Below, piece by piece: positions 14,776 to 23,379 of a DNA stretch of 32,210 nt. The position numbers and the translations under genes were made by a program. The stretch's first letter is position 1; each line of letters begins with the position of its first letter. The DNA comes from Candidatus Acidiflorens stordalenmirensis (GTDB lineage Bacteria; Acidobacteriota; Terriglobia; Terriglobales; Acidobacteriaceae). The notes beneath the pieces were generated by a model. It saw nothing but the letters and a program-made list of their open reading frames with translations. It did not search any database and was not told the origin of the DNA. The stretch spans positions 1-32,210 of the forward strand of contig PLIC01000251.1 of the NCBI GenBank assembly GCA_003139995.1. The letters are read 5' to 3'.

Positions 14776-15526
14776 GAACGTCCCTCGTCAACACCGAGAG
14801 GGCACACGCCAGCGCAGCCGCTGCCAGAGTGGAGAAGAAATTCACGGTCTGGTTGCCGATCCAGCCGCGCCGTTGGAGCGTGGCGCCGAGAATGCTGTCG
14901 ATAAGCATTCCGGCGAATCCGGCGGCCACCGGAATCCAGAGGTGCGCCGGAAGAAGCATCCCGCCCAGCGCTGCGACCGCCGCAATCGCCACACCGGCTG
15001 CCAAGCCGGCGATGCTCCCGAGAATCGTGATGCCGCCGTCGGTCCCTGCGGGGACGCGTTCCCAGGTAGTAATCAGTCGTGCTTCCGGGCCGCGATATTG
15101 CCCGATTTCGCTGGCCACGGTGTCGGTCGCCGCTTCGGCGAGAGCGGCCAGCGCCGCGACCAGCCAAACTCGATTTCCGGTGGCGCTGAAAAGCACCGCG
15201 CCCAGAGCACCCACTGCCAGATTGGCCAGGACTTGCCACGCATTCCGCCCTTCCCGCTGCTCGGCGAGACCGAGCGCCAGCTTGCGGCGGTATCCGAGAC
15301 GAGTCGATACCCAGGTCATCACGAACAGCGCTGCGAGCGTGGCGAAGGCGGTTGGGCCGGCGCCGGCAAAAAGTAGAAAACAGGCAAGCCCTCCCGCCAG
15401 TGCCCCGGATGGATTGACGCCGCGCAGGGCGCGAGCCAGCACCGCGAAGCCCAGCGTCACGGCCGCAGCGATGGCCAGCCGCTCCGAAGACGAGGCCCAG
15501 TAATGGCCTGGAAAAGGGGTCAGCAT
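14771..15526 (-). CDS. DUF92 family integral membrane protein
   Basis: A 251-residue, very hydrophobic protein with about six helices. Family landmarks are LRGVNPSGALAGGLACFLLFAGAG, LGYRRKLALGLAEQREGRNAWQVLANLAVGAL, EAATDTVASEIGQYRG, VPAGTDGGITILGSIAGLAAG and DSILGATLQRRGW. These match DUF92/TMEM19, whose plant member VTE6 is a phytyl-phosphate kinase. A prenyl-phosphate kinase or related lipid role is therefore possible but not shown here. The start ATG has no good ribosome site. The stop codon comes from an intergenic hairpin repeat. It is convergent with mreD and has no functional link to it that I can see. Confidence 0.85.
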   Translation of the reverse strand: MLTPFPGHYWASSSERLAIAAAVTLGFAVLARALRGVNPSGALAGGLACFLLFAGAGPTAFATLAALFVMTWVSTRLGYRRKLALGLAEQREGRNAWQVLANLAVGALGAVLFSATGNRVWLVAALAALAEAATDTVASEIGQYRGPEARLITTWERVPAGTDGGITILGSIAGLAAGVAIAAVAALGGMLLPAHLWIPVAAGFAGMLIDSILGATLQRRGWIGNQTVNFFSTLAAAALACALSVLTRDVL

Positions 15527-15542
15527 TGTTAGACGCAGATCT

Positions 15543-15604
15543 CAGCTCTCAGTTGTCAGTTATCAATAGAATCTCAGTCCCTGACAACTGACAACTGAGA
15601 GCTG
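15543..15604. repeat. Long perfect hairpin built from the AACTGACAACTGAG repeat
   Basis: Arms cagctctcagttgtcagtt (15543-15561) and aactgacaactgagagctg (15586-15604) are exact inverse complements over 19 nt, with a 24-nt loop. The motif is that of the repeat before mreC. It lies in the leader of the DUF92 gene. Confidence 0.75.
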
Positions 15605-15767
15605 GCGGCTGCAATGCCGGAGCCGCGTTCGATAACACTATATTCGGTGTCCGGCGGCACCGGACCGCGCTATGTAGGGCTTGACCTTTGGATTCGCCCC
15701 GTAATCTGGCGGCAGCATCCTCACCCGCTTAGGCTACACTTCTGTACGCTTGGGTGGTTTCCGATCT

Positions 15768-15797
15768 TGTAGAAACGCGGCAAGCCGCGTCTCTACA
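15768..15797. repeat. Hairpin repeat GTAGAGACGCGGC-type, intact copy
   Basis: Tgtagaaacgcggc-aa-gccgcgtctctaca is a near-perfect 30-bp inverted repeat with one mismatched pair. A degenerate copy is at 14746-14775. Confidence 0.65.
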
Positions 15798-15975
15798 GCA
15801 GCTTCTTGGAATATCGCAACCCGCGACCTACCCCCGGCAACCAAATTCGCCTCTACCCGCTTCTCACCAAAGCGGCGGGAATCTCACGCTGAGCGCCACC
15901 CGATTTCCCCTCTCGACCCGGTTCCCGATACAATATCGGATTCCGCGTAAGACTACTTTTTTCTGTGGAGTTTGA

Positions 15976-17424
15976 ATGAAGCGGTTTCTCTGGCTGGAGT
16001 TCGTGCTGTTTTTTTATGTGATCTGGAGTGGCTGCGGCGACACTTTCCGCCCGATTATCATCCCGAATCCTCCGACGTTTCCCAACCCGGAGGCGGCCCA
16101 CAGCGTGGTGTCGATCAACGATAACGGAACCGTCGTGCCCGGCAGCGCCATGGTAATCGACGTCTCCGGCGACTCGGAAATGAGCGCTGCCAACGTGAAC
16201 ATCCATCCCGTTCACGCCGCGCAGCAAAGCGCCAACGAAGTTTTGGTGGTAAACCAAGCGGTGACGGGATTAAATGTGCCGACCACTAGTTGTCTTGTGG
16301 CAATTCCGCCTACACCCCCTAACCAAGTGTTTGATGTGTGTCCTTCGATTACCAAGCTGAACTTCAGCAGTTCGACTATCTCCAGTACCAGCAGCATCAG
16401 TCTGCCGATTTATTCGGGGGCGAATTTTGTGGCGGTTGCACCATCGGCGACGACAGCATATGTGACATTACCAACCCATCCACCGAATCCTGACCAGCCC
16501 CTGCCTCAAACCATCGTCCCCTCGGTCGGCGTGGTCAACATCAATACCAACAGCGTGGTGGCAACGATTCCGGTCAGCAACAACCCGGGCGCCAATCCGT
16601 ATGCCCTGGCCGTCACACCCGACAACACGAAGCTCTACGTGGCGAACCAGGGCGACGGTACGATCAGTGCCTTCAACACCTTCAACTCCATTAACCTGTC
16701 GCCGCGCGCCATTAGCGGCACGTTGAGTTCGGCGCCGGTCTGGTTGGTGGCGCGTTCCGACAGCCAGGCGGTGTACGTGCTGGAGGCAAACGGGACGCTG
16801 GCTTACCTGAACATTATCTCGACGGCTGGCCCCGACATCCTGACCGAGTCGGCGATTAGTGTGCCCGGCGCAGTCAAGATGGTCTACGACAGCAATAAGA
16901 ACCGCCTGTACATTCCTGGAGGCAGCACGGTGGCGATAGTGGATGTATCGCAGTCGACGCCGTCGACGACCGCCACAGAGACGATTACACCGATCACGCC
17001 GCAGGGCCCCTGTTCGACGGCGACCGCGGCCACAACCTTTTACACCGTTGACGTGGCTGCCTTGCCGGATGGAAGCCGCGCTTATGTCGGGTCTTACTAC
17101 GAGGACGCGAATGATAATATCTGCCCGCAGGTAACGGTGATCGATGCCATGAGCTATGCCGTCGAGAGCGTGATTGCGGTCCCGGGATTTCCCGCCTACG
17201 ACGCCTTCTGCGCGTTGCCAGTCTCGCAGCAAGGCCCGCGTTTCCGCATAATGATGGCCGCCGCCGGCGACAGCTCCCGCGCGTATCTTTCCAGTTGCGA
17301 TGGAGGGAATGTCAACTTCGTCGATACGTCCACCGACACTTATATCCAGAATCTGCCGGCCCCAGCCAGTTCGCGCTCGCAGAACCCGCCGCAGAATCCG
17401 GTGTTTCTGCTTGCCGGTCCCTGA
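15976..17424 (+). CDS. YncE-like beta-propeller lipoprotein
   Basis: A 482-residue exported protein. The N-terminus MKRFLWLEFVLFFYVIWSGC is a lipoprotein signal with the lipobox WSGC (Cys20). The body is made of beta-propeller blades of the YVTN/YncE type: VGVVNINTNSVVATIPVSNNPGANPYALAVTPDNTKLYVANQGDGTISAFNT is a classic blade. Related repeats follow (VWLVARSDSQAVYVLEANGTLAYLNI, VKMVYDSNKNRLYIPGGSTVAIVDV, DVAALPDGSRAYVGSYYED...VTVIDAMSYAVESVIAVPG). Ser/Thr/Pro-rich linkers and several Cys pairs suggest an extracytoplasmic location. Function unknown; such propellers usually bind ligands or proteins. TGGAG lies 7 nt before the ATG. Confidence 0.83.
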   Translation: MKRFLWLEFVLFFYVIWSGCGDTFRPIIIPNPPTFPNPEAAHSVVSINDNGTVVPGSAMVIDVSGDSEMSAANVNIHPVHAAQQSANEVLVVNQAVTGLNVPTTSCLVAIPPTPPNQVFDVCPSITKLNFSSSTISSTSSISLPIYSGANFVAVAPSATTAYVTLPTHPPNPDQPLPQTIVPSVGVVNINTNSVVATIPVSNNPGANPYALAVTPDNTKLYVANQGDGTISAFNTFNSINLSPRAISGTLSSAPVWLVARSDSQAVYVLEANGTLAYLNIISTAGPDILTESAISVPGAVKMVYDSNKNRLYIPGGSTVAIVDVSQSTPSTTATETITPITPQGPCSTATAATTFYTVDVAALPDGSRAYVGSYYEDANDNICPQVTVIDAMSYAVESVIAVPGFPAYDAFCALPVSQQGPRFRIMMAAAGDSSRAYLSSCDGGNVNFVDTSTDTYIQNLPAPASSRSQNPPQNPVFLLAGP

Positions 17425-17588
17425 GCCTAATGTCGCGAATCTACGGGGGCGCGAAACGAGATTGCGATTCCCGATTGTCGGTCTCGGAGAGTGAGGAATT
17501 CGAGAGCGGCTGGCAGCAGAGCATTGCCGGTTCGTAGAGTGGGATGAGTTGCATTGTCAAGCGAATAGCGACTAGCGACCAGCAGTCC
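17425..17588. repeat. Convergent gap with GCGACTAGCGACCAGC repeat
   Basis: Between the lipoprotein and cheX stop codons. At about 17563-17585 the sequence agcgaatagcgactagcgac then cagc has three 8-9 nt units of the (t)agcga(c/a)ta type, another short simple repeat. No clear terminator hairpin with a T-run is seen. Confidence 0.4.
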
Positions 17589-18089
17589 CTATCCCGCGAT
17601 CGCAGTGTGTTCCACCGCCTGGCGGCAGTGGTGGCGCAGCGCCACGTTCATGAAAACGTTTCCGCTGGAAGTATTGAAGCACATCACCAGGGCTTCGGTG
17701 TCTTCACTGCTTTTGCTGCCTTGTTCGGAAGTGTGCAGGGTTGGCGGACGAACGTGAAAATGAAATCCCTGGTCGTTGAGCGTGGTGATAGCGTTGCCAA
17801 TGATCTGGTTGGCCAGCTCCAGGACCGCCTCGCGCACCAGATCCTCGTCGGTCTCGGATACTTCGACGCCGGCCAGACGGCTGGCGAGCTGCAGTGACGC
17901 TCCGAGGTCGGCATCAAAAATGATCCGCCCTTCGATCTCGCCCATGAGGATAACCTCGGCGGCGATCCCCTTCCGCCGGTACGCCTCTTCTTCCATGCTC
18001 AGGTTCTCGATGGAAATGGGCGACCCCAGCCCCTGCGCCAGGACGGCGTCGGTCGAGTTGATGAAAGGCTGAATCAGGTCCATCCGCAT
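17589..18089 (-). CDS. cheX: CheX/CheC-family CheY-P phosphatase
   Basis: A 166-residue soluble protein at the end of the chemosensory operon. It has the CheC/CheX phosphatase signature E-x2-N (Glu91-Leu-Ala-Asn94, in VLELANQIIGNAITTL) followed by a Pro at about +21 (RPP, 115-116). Those residues orient water for CheY-P hydrolysis in T. maritima CheX. The N-terminal half (MDLIQPFINSTDAVLAQ...) also fits, and only one motif copy is present, as in CheX. It starts 2 nt after the cheY stop, so the phosphatase and its substrate are made together. It would end signalling in this array, which lacks CheZ. Confidence 0.85.
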   Translation of the reverse strand: MRMDLIQPFINSTDAVLAQGLGSPISIENLSMEEEAYRRKGIAAEVILMGEIEGRIIFDADLGASLQLASRLAGVEVSETDEDLVREAVLELANQIIGNAITTLNDQGFHFHVRPPTLHTSEQGSKSSEDTEALVMCFNTSSGNVFMNVALRHHCRQAVEHTAIAG

Positions 18090-18091
18090 GA

Positions 18092-18532
18092 CTAGGCTCC
18101 AGCTCCGGCGCTCCGCACCGTGACTCCATCATCACGCATTACGTACTTGATGACTTCATAGAGAACCTCCGGCTTCACCGGTTTTTGCACGAAGTGGCGG
18201 GCGCCTCGCTGCAAGGCGGCCACGATGTTCTCCTGGTAGCCGACCGACGACACCATTACGATGCGGGCGCTGGGATGGTCGCGCACGATTTTCTCCGCCG
18301 CCTCGATGCCCTCCATCTGCGGCATGGTGATGTCCATCAGAACGATGTCGGGCGTGAGCCGTTCGTACTCGCTGATCGCCGAAACTCCGTCGCCTGCCTC
18401 GCCAACTACCTGCCCGCCGAATGTTTCGACCATCCGGGCCAGGTTCTTGCGGGCGAACACGGAGTCATCCACGATCAGATAGCGTACCGGTTGTCCGTCT
18501 TCGCTCCGTTTCACGGGCGCAAACTTTTCCAT
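18092..18532 (-). CDS. cheY: CheY-like response regulator
   Basis: A 146-residue single receiver domain. Conserved residues are Asp22-Asp23 (acid pair, Mg2+), Asp67 (phospho-acceptor in IVLMDITMP), Ser95 (switch, IVMVSS) and Lys117 (VQKPVK). About 16 extra N-terminal residues precede the receiver and ~12 follow. I chose the ATG at 18530-18532 because GGAGGA lies 5 nt upstream; a GTG five codons earlier would overlap that site. As an output regulator of the operon's CheA it could act on a motor or a downstream protein. No flagellar switch gene is near, so the target is unknown. Confidence 0.92.
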   Translation of the reverse strand: MEKFAPVKRSEDGQPVRYLIVDDSVFARKNLARMVETFGGQVVGEAGDGVSAISEYERLTPDIVLMDITMPQMEGIEAAEKIVRDHPSARIVMVSSVGYQENIVAALQRGARHFVQKPVKPEVLYEVIKYVMRDDGVTVRSAGAGA

Positions 18533-18588
18533 GACACTCCTCCCCACCCATCACTTAATCACGATCTACACACTTTCGATAGATAACT

Positions 18589-19689
18589 CTAGTTACTTCC
18601 GTTACTGCTTGCCCTCTTGACCTCAGCCGTCTCTATCCGGCTGCGGTCGGGCGCGCATTGTGCCTGAAAAATATTGGGCAAATCCTGGAGATCCGCGATC
18701 CTCATCACGTAGCCCCGTTCGATGGCCGCCTTGGGCATGCCGAAAACCACGCATGTCTCCTGGCTCTGCGCCACCGTAAGTCCCCCGGCCGCCCGGATCT
18801 CTCCCAGTCCCGTCACCCCGTCTTCTCCCATGCCGGTCATCAACACAGCCATCGCCTGCATGCCAAACGCCTCGGCTACGCTGTGGAACAGCACGTCCAC
18901 GGAAGGACGGTGCCCATTTACCGGGGCCTCGTCGGCCAGCACCGCCACGTTGCCCAGCGGCATTTTCTTCACCTTCATGTGCCGGTTCCCCGGACAAATC
19001 AGCGCTCGCCCGGCCATCAGCAAGTCGCCCGATTGCGCTTCCTTCACCCGGATCGGGCAGGTCTCGTCCAGCCGCTTGGCAAACAGTTCCGTGAACCCGT
19101 CCGGCATGTGCTGCACCACCAGGATGCTGCCCGAAAATTCCGCCGGCAGATGCGAAAACAGGTATTGCAAGGCGTTCGGGCCACCCGTGGAAACGCCGAT
19201 GGCGATGATGTGCGTCGGCGCGACGGGCCGCAGCTTGGGTGGCTGCTCCCCGTGTGTTTCCCCCGGCAGGAACTGCGTCTGCACTCCCGCGCTCTGCGCC
19301 GCGGCCCGGATCTTCTTGATCAGCTCGGCGGCAATCTCGGGCATGCGCGCGGAAACATCCTGCGGCTTGGCCACGAAATCAAACGCGCCTAGCGCCAGCG
19401 CCTTGAGCGTGATCGACGCTCCGGCTGTGCTATGCGAGCTGACCACGATGACCGGCAGCCGCCAGTGCCGCATGATCTGTTTTAGAGTATCGATCCCGTT
19501 CAGTCCGGGCATTTCCAGATCGAGTGTCACCACTTGCGGCGACAGCTCCTCAATTTTCCTCAACCCAAAATAGCCGTCCATCGCCGTGCCCACCACCTCG
19601 ATCGAGTGGTCCCGTTCGAGGATCTTGGGAATCAGCTTGCGCATTAGAGCCGAGTCATCCACCACCAGGACCCTTACTGGCTTTCTCAT
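18589..19689 (-). CDS. cheB: Chemotaxis protein-glutamate methylesterase CheB
   Basis: A 366-residue two-domain enzyme that removes methyl groups from (and deamidates) the chemoreceptor, giving adaptation. The receiver domain (1-125) has Asp10-Asp11, phospho-Asp57, SSHS and Lys108. After a linker (~135-155) the methylesterase domain shows the catalytic triad Ser167 (GVSTGG), His194 (VVQHMP) and Asp290 (MTGMGEDG). Length and motifs are normal. The ATG overlaps the cheA stop by 4 nt, giving equal dosage with its kinase. It is followed after 56 nt by cheY. Confidence 0.96.
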   Translation of the reverse strand: MRKPVRVLVVDDSALMRKLIPKILERDHSIEVVGTAMDGYFGLRKIEELSPQVVTLDLEMPGLNGIDTLKQIMRHWRLPVIVVSSHSTAGASITLKALALGAFDFVAKPQDVSARMPEIAAELIKKIRAAAQSAGVQTQFLPGETHGEQPPKLRPVAPTHIIAIGVSTGGPNALQYLFSHLPAEFSGSILVVQHMPDGFTELFAKRLDETCPIRVKEAQSGDLLMAGRALICPGNRHMKVKKMPLGNVAVLADEAPVNGHRPSVDVLFHSVAEAFGMQAMAVLMTGMGEDGVTGLGEIRAAGGLTVAQSQETCVVFGMPKAAIERGYVMRIADLQDLPNIFQAQCAPDRSRIETAEVKRASSNGSN

Positions 19690-21911
19690 GACTGGCCCCC
19701 TGCCGTGCCTCGCGCCTGCACCTCGCCACTTCCGATTCCACCACGGCTCGACTCTGCTGCTACGACACTCGACAGCAATCCCGCCATCCGCGGGCCGGTT
19801 GCATCTGTCCGCCCGCGCGTGAAACGCTCCATCAGGGCGATCATGTTCAGGATGAGAACCACCCGCCCATCGCCCAGAATCGAAGCCCCACTCACCAGAT
19901 CGGTCGTGATCGACTGGTCGTCAAGCGCCTTGATGACCAGCTCGTCTTCACCCTCCAGCGCGTCGACGACAACGCCGAATTTGCGCTCCCCGCTGTTGAT
20001 CACCAGCACGAAAACCTTGCGTCGCGCCGTTTCCGGCCCGCTCGGGGGCTTCGCGCCCAAGCGCAGCAGAGGCAACACGTCGTTGCGCAATTGCAGCACG
20101 TCGTAGTGCTCCACCTGATGGATCTCTTCTTCCACCGTGCGCGCGATCTCCGCCACCGCATTCAGCGGTAGGGCGTAGAGCCGCTGGTCCACCCGGAACA
20201 TCAATGCCCTGATGATGGCCAGCGTCAGCGGAAGCCGCATGCGAAACGTTGTGCCCCGTCCCAGCGTAGTTTCGATCTGTATCGTTCCCTTCAGGCGTCC
20301 CAGCACGCTCTGCACTACATCCAATCCCACGCCGCGGCCCGAGATTTCGGTGACCTCTTCCGCCGTGGAAAATCCCGGCCGCAGAATCAAATCCAGAGTC
20401 TCCGCCTCGGTCAGGCGGGCTGCCTGGTCGGCTCTCAGCAATCCCTGGGACAGGGCGCGCTGCCGCACTTTTTCCGCATCAATGCCGTGCCCGTCGTCGG
20501 AGACCTCGATGACCACCTGGTTCCCCTGGTGATAAGCGCCCAGCCGCAATGTCCCCTGCGCCCGCTTGCCGGCGCGAACCCGCTCCTCGGCGGTCTCGAT
20601 GCCATGGCCGATCGCATTTCGCACTAGGTGCGTCATGGGCTCGGCGATCGTATCCAGAATGCTTTTGTCGAGATCGGTTTGCCCACCCCTGACAATCAGC
20701 TCGACTTCTTTCCCGCATTGACGCCCTACGTCCCGCACAATGCGCGGGAACCGGCGGAACAGCTGATCGACCGGCACCATGCGAATCTTCATGACCGAGT
20801 GCTGCAGGTCGTTCAGAACCCGCCCTTGGAATGCCATCGCATCGGCGAACTTTCCCCGCAACACATCTTTCGGGAACCGTTGTCCAAATTCCAACAGCGT
20901 CTGCTGCAACATCGATTTCGCCAGAATCAGTTCACCGACCAGATTGAGTACGCTGTCGATTTTTTCCGCATCCACTCGCAGCAGGTTGTCGGGGACGGCC
21001 GGCACGGCGGGTGCTGCCGCCGGTTCCGCGGTTGACGGCGCTTCCGTCGCAGTGACGCCGGCAGCGGCCTCGGAGGCCGCGGGCATCGCGGCCTTGTCGT
21101 TGACCTCAGAATCGACGAGTTCGGAATCGGCAGCGGGAACCTTCCGGAGCGGGTGCGACGGCGCTTGGGCGCACAGGGGCGTGACTCGGACATTCAGCGC
21201 AACGGTTGGAATGGCGCACTTAGCCCGGATCTGTTCCGCCGGTTTTTCCGACGCGAGAGCCGCCTCGACCTGGTTTATGCGTTCGAGACTGCCGTCGAGC
21301 GGATAGAGCGCCAGCACCTCGCCCAGTGAGGCCAGGGCCAACTGGATCATCTGACGCCCGGCGATGGGCATGACGCACTGTGGGTCTATCGGTACCACCA
21401 CGTGATGAACGTGCTTGCCCTTCGCCACCGCGTGGGTGATCGCCAGTTGTTCGTATTCCGACCAGCGGCTCTCTTTCGCGGCGGCTTTCCTGGTCTTCTT
21501 CTTGGCTTTGACCGCGCCGCCCGGCGCCGGGTGTGCCAGACGTGCAATGTCCGCGCGCAAGGACATGATGCTGGGAAGTTTCGTCCCCGTCCGATACGCC
21601 TCCAGCAGGGCCGCAAACACGTCGGCCGCGCGCAACGCGATCTCTGGAACCGAAGCCGCCGCTGCTGTGTTTCCGAGCGCCAGCACGTCCTCGAATTCAT
21701 GGGACAGTTCGCTGAGTTCCCGGAAACCGCAGGCGGCCGCGTCCCCCTTCAGCGTATGCACCGTCCGCCGCAGGCTGCGGGCCGTCTCCGCATCGCCGGG
21801 CGATTTCTCCAGCCGCATCGCTTCGTCGTTCAGCTTCTGGACCAGTTCCCCCGCGGTTTCGAAGAACAACTGGCGGAGTTCGGTCATCCGGTCTTCGGGG
21901 GGAAGGGTCAC
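19686..21911 (-). CDS. cheA: Chemotaxis histidine kinase CheA
   Basis: A 741-residue CheA. The P1 Hpt domain has phospho-His52 (VHTLKGDAAACGF). A P2-like region lies at ~165-270 (HHVVVPIDPQCVMPIAGRQMIQLALASLGEVL), flanked by an Ala/Pro-rich linker (~275-310). The P3 dimerisation helices cover ~310-375 (LLRVDAEKIDSVLNLVGELILAKS). The P4 ATPase follows, with the N-box HLVRNAIGHGIE (428-439), G1 DDGHGID and G2 GRGVGLDVV. A P5 CheW-like domain spans ~575-705. In the N-box the Asp usual before HGIE is Gly435, a minor deviation. The start is a GTG overlapping the cheR TGA; an ATG eight codons in is an alternative. It would phosphorylate the operon's CheY and CheB. Confidence 0.95.
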   Translation of the reverse strand: MTLPPEDRMTELRQLFFETAGELVQKLNDEAMRLEKSPGDAETARSLRRTVHTLKGDAAACGFRELSELSHEFEDVLALGNTAAAASVPEIALRAADVFAALLEAYRTGTKLPSIMSLRADIARLAHPAPGGAVKAKKKTRKAAAKESRWSEYEQLAITHAVAKGKHVHHVVVPIDPQCVMPIAGRQMIQLALASLGEVLALYPLDGSLERINQVEAALASEKPAEQIRAKCAIPTVALNVRVTPLCAQAPSHPLRKVPAADSELVDSEVNDKAAMPAASEAAAGVTATEAPSTAEPAAAPAVPAVPDNLLRVDAEKIDSVLNLVGELILAKSMLQQTLLEFGQRFPKDVLRGKFADAMAFQGRVLNDLQHSVMKIRMVPVDQLFRRFPRIVRDVGRQCGKEVELIVRGGQTDLDKSILDTIAEPMTHLVRNAIGHGIETAEERVRAGKRAQGTLRLGAYHQGNQVVIEVSDDGHGIDAEKVRQRALSQGLLRADQAARLTEAETLDLILRPGFSTAEEVTEISGRGVGLDVVQSVLGRLKGTIQIETTLGRGTTFRMRLPLTLAIIRALMFRVDQRLYALPLNAVAEIARTVEEEIHQVEHYDVLQLRNDVLPLLRLGAKPPSGPETARRKVFVLVINSGERKFGVVVDALEGEDELVIKALDDQSITTDLVSGASILGDGRVVLILNMIALMERFTRGRTDATGPRMAGLLSSVVAAESSRGGIGSGEVQARGTAGGQS

Positions 21912-22810
21912 ATCTTCACCTCGACTCGCTGGTACGCCGTGCCGCTGTTGCTATGCACCATCTGAAATTTCTCTGTCAGCCCCAGCAGGCTCTCGGCATG
22001 GCCGACAAACAGGTATCCCTGGGAATTCAAGCACCGATAAAACTTCTCCACCAGCCGCTTCTGCTCGGCTTCGTCGAAATACATCATCACGTTGCGGCAG
22101 AAAATGATGTCGTTACGCTGCGGCAGGTATTCGGTCTTCAGATTGTGAAAGTCGCAGTGCACTAGTTCCTTGACGTTCTTCTTCACCGCGTAGCGGTCGC
22201 CCACTTTGTCGAAGTAGCGCAAGCGGTAGCCATAATCGACTCCCGCCATCTGGTGCTCGCCGTAGGAGGCGTCCTGCGCCGCGCGCAGGACCGAATAGTT
22301 GATGTCGCTGGCCAGGATCTCCACCCGCCAGGGCGCGGGTACCAGAGGCTTCGGAACCGGCGATTCAAACGGCAGAGGATTGCGCAGATAGTAGTACGCC
22401 AGCGCATCGGCCACCAGCATCGCCAGCGTGTAGGGTTCCTGTCCCGTGGAACAGCCTGCGCTCCAGATTCTTAAGCTGTAGTCCCGCTGCTCCTGCTTGC
22501 GCCGCAGAATATCCTCCATCACTTCCCGCTGAAACAGTTCGAGCTGCGCCTTGTTGCGGAAGAAGCTGGTCTCATTGACCGTGAGGTTTTCGAGCAAGCG
22601 CGACAACTCTTGTTTTCCCGGCTGGCTGATGAGCAGGCGATAGTAGCTGTAGAACGAATCCAGCTGGCACTCCTTCAACCGGCGCTGCAGGCGGTCCTGC
22701 AGGAAAGCGGTGCGCCGCTCGTCGAAGTGCATGCCGCACTCCTGGTATACCAGCGTCTGCAGCAGTTTCAATTCCGCGTCGGTGAGTGCGGGTATTTCGC
22801 TCGTGTTCAT
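21908..22810 (-). CDS. cheR: Chemotaxis protein methyltransferase CheR
   Basis: A 300-residue SAM-dependent methyltransferase that methylates receptor glutamates, opposing CheB. An N-terminal helical domain (about 10-75, LTDAELKLLQTLVYQECGMHFDERRTAFLQDRLQRRL) precedes the catalytic domain. That domain has NETSFFRN, the SAM loop RIWSAGCSTGQEPYTLAMLVA, ILASDINYSVL, IIFCRNVMMYFD and FVGHAESL. There is an insertion of about 15 residues after the SAM loop (LRNPLPFESPVPKPLVP). I chose the ATG at 22808-22810, giving the normal family start; the frame stays open upstream inside cheW DNA but encodes only Arg-rich shadow. No TPR extension. Confidence 0.95.
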   Translation of the reverse strand: MNTSEIPALTDAELKLLQTLVYQECGMHFDERRTAFLQDRLQRRLKECQLDSFYSYYRLLISQPGKQELSRLLENLTVNETSFFRNKAQLELFQREVMEDILRRKQEQRDYSLRIWSAGCSTGQEPYTLAMLVADALAYYYLRNPLPFESPVPKPLVPAPWRVEILASDINYSVLRAAQDASYGEHQMAGVDYGYRLRYFDKVGDRYAVKKNVKELVHCDFHNLKTEYLPQRNDIIFCRNVMMYFDEAEQKRLVEKFYRCLNSQGYLFVGHAESLLGLTEKFQMVHSNSGTAYQRVEVKM

Positions 22811-22829
22811 GTGGGTTCGGTTCTTCTGG

Positions 22830-23366
22830 CTACTTTCCGGCCGAGGCGCTCTTCGTCCCTGTCCCCGCCGTTCCCGCCTTGCCACTACCGGCCGCAGCCG
22901 GCTTCTCCGCCAGCTTCTCTGCCGACACTTCGTTTCCCAGCTCACGCCCCGCCAATACTTTGCTGATATCCAGCAGAATGATCAGCCGTCCCTGATACTT
23001 GCCCAGGCCCGTCACGCAGTCCAATCCGCCTTCCTGCATCATGGCGGGCGCGGCTTCGATGTCGCTTTCGGATATTTTCAGGACCTCCGAAGCCGAATCC
23101 ACAATCATCCCCGCGAGCCGGCCCCGGTGTTCCACGACCAGAATCCGGCGCCGGTCGATTCCGGCGGACGGTTTACCGAACCGTTTCCGCAGATCCACTA
23201 CCGAGACAATCTTCCCGCGCAGGTTGATCACCCCTTCCAGATAGGCGGGCGCGTCCGGCACCACGGTAATCTCGGGCACGCGGACGATCTCATGCAGCGA
23301 GGTGATGGGTACGCCGTAGGTCTCGCGGCCCACCCGGAAGCCCACAATATGTATTTCCCGGCTCAT
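22830..23366 (-). CDS. cheW: Chemotaxis coupling protein CheW
   Basis: A 178-residue adaptor joining CheA to the receptor. The CheW beta-barrel domain (about 5-142) has the family landmarks FRVGRETYGVPITSLHEIVRVPEITVVPDAPAYLEGVINLRGKIVSVVDLRKRFG, with GVINLRG the strongest, and a terminal GRLIILLDISKVL. The last ~35 residues are an Ala/Gly/Lys-rich tail. The ATG at 23364-23366 has a GAGGGGA ribosome site; it follows the mcp stop by 13 nt and precedes cheR by 19 nt. Confidence 0.94.
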   Translation of the reverse strand: MSREIHIVGFRVGRETYGVPITSLHEIVRVPEITVVPDAPAYLEGVINLRGKIVSVVDLRKRFGKPSAGIDRRRILVVEHRGRLAGMIVDSASEVLKISESDIEAAPAMMQEGGLDCVTGLGKYQGRLIILLDISKVLAGRELGNEVSAEKLAEKPAAAGSGKAGTAGTGTKSASAGK

Positions 23367-23379
23367 GGTTGGAATCCCC

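Larger units (their letters stand above)
15527..15975. other. Repeat-rich divergent intergenic region
   Basis: 449 bp between the DUF92 gene (leftward) and the lipoprotein gene (rightward) with no credible gene. It contains two hairpin repeats (15543-15604 and 15768-15797). The lipoprotein promoter is presumably in the last ~150 bp, but no box is clear enough to name. Confidence 0.5.

Noticed and set aside
15602..15620. GG-N10-GC resembling a sigma-54 promoter (tggcggctgcaatgcc)
   Set aside because: Poor match outside the GG/GC, overlaps the hairpin repeat and is ~360 nt from the next start; such matches are common in GC-rich DNA.
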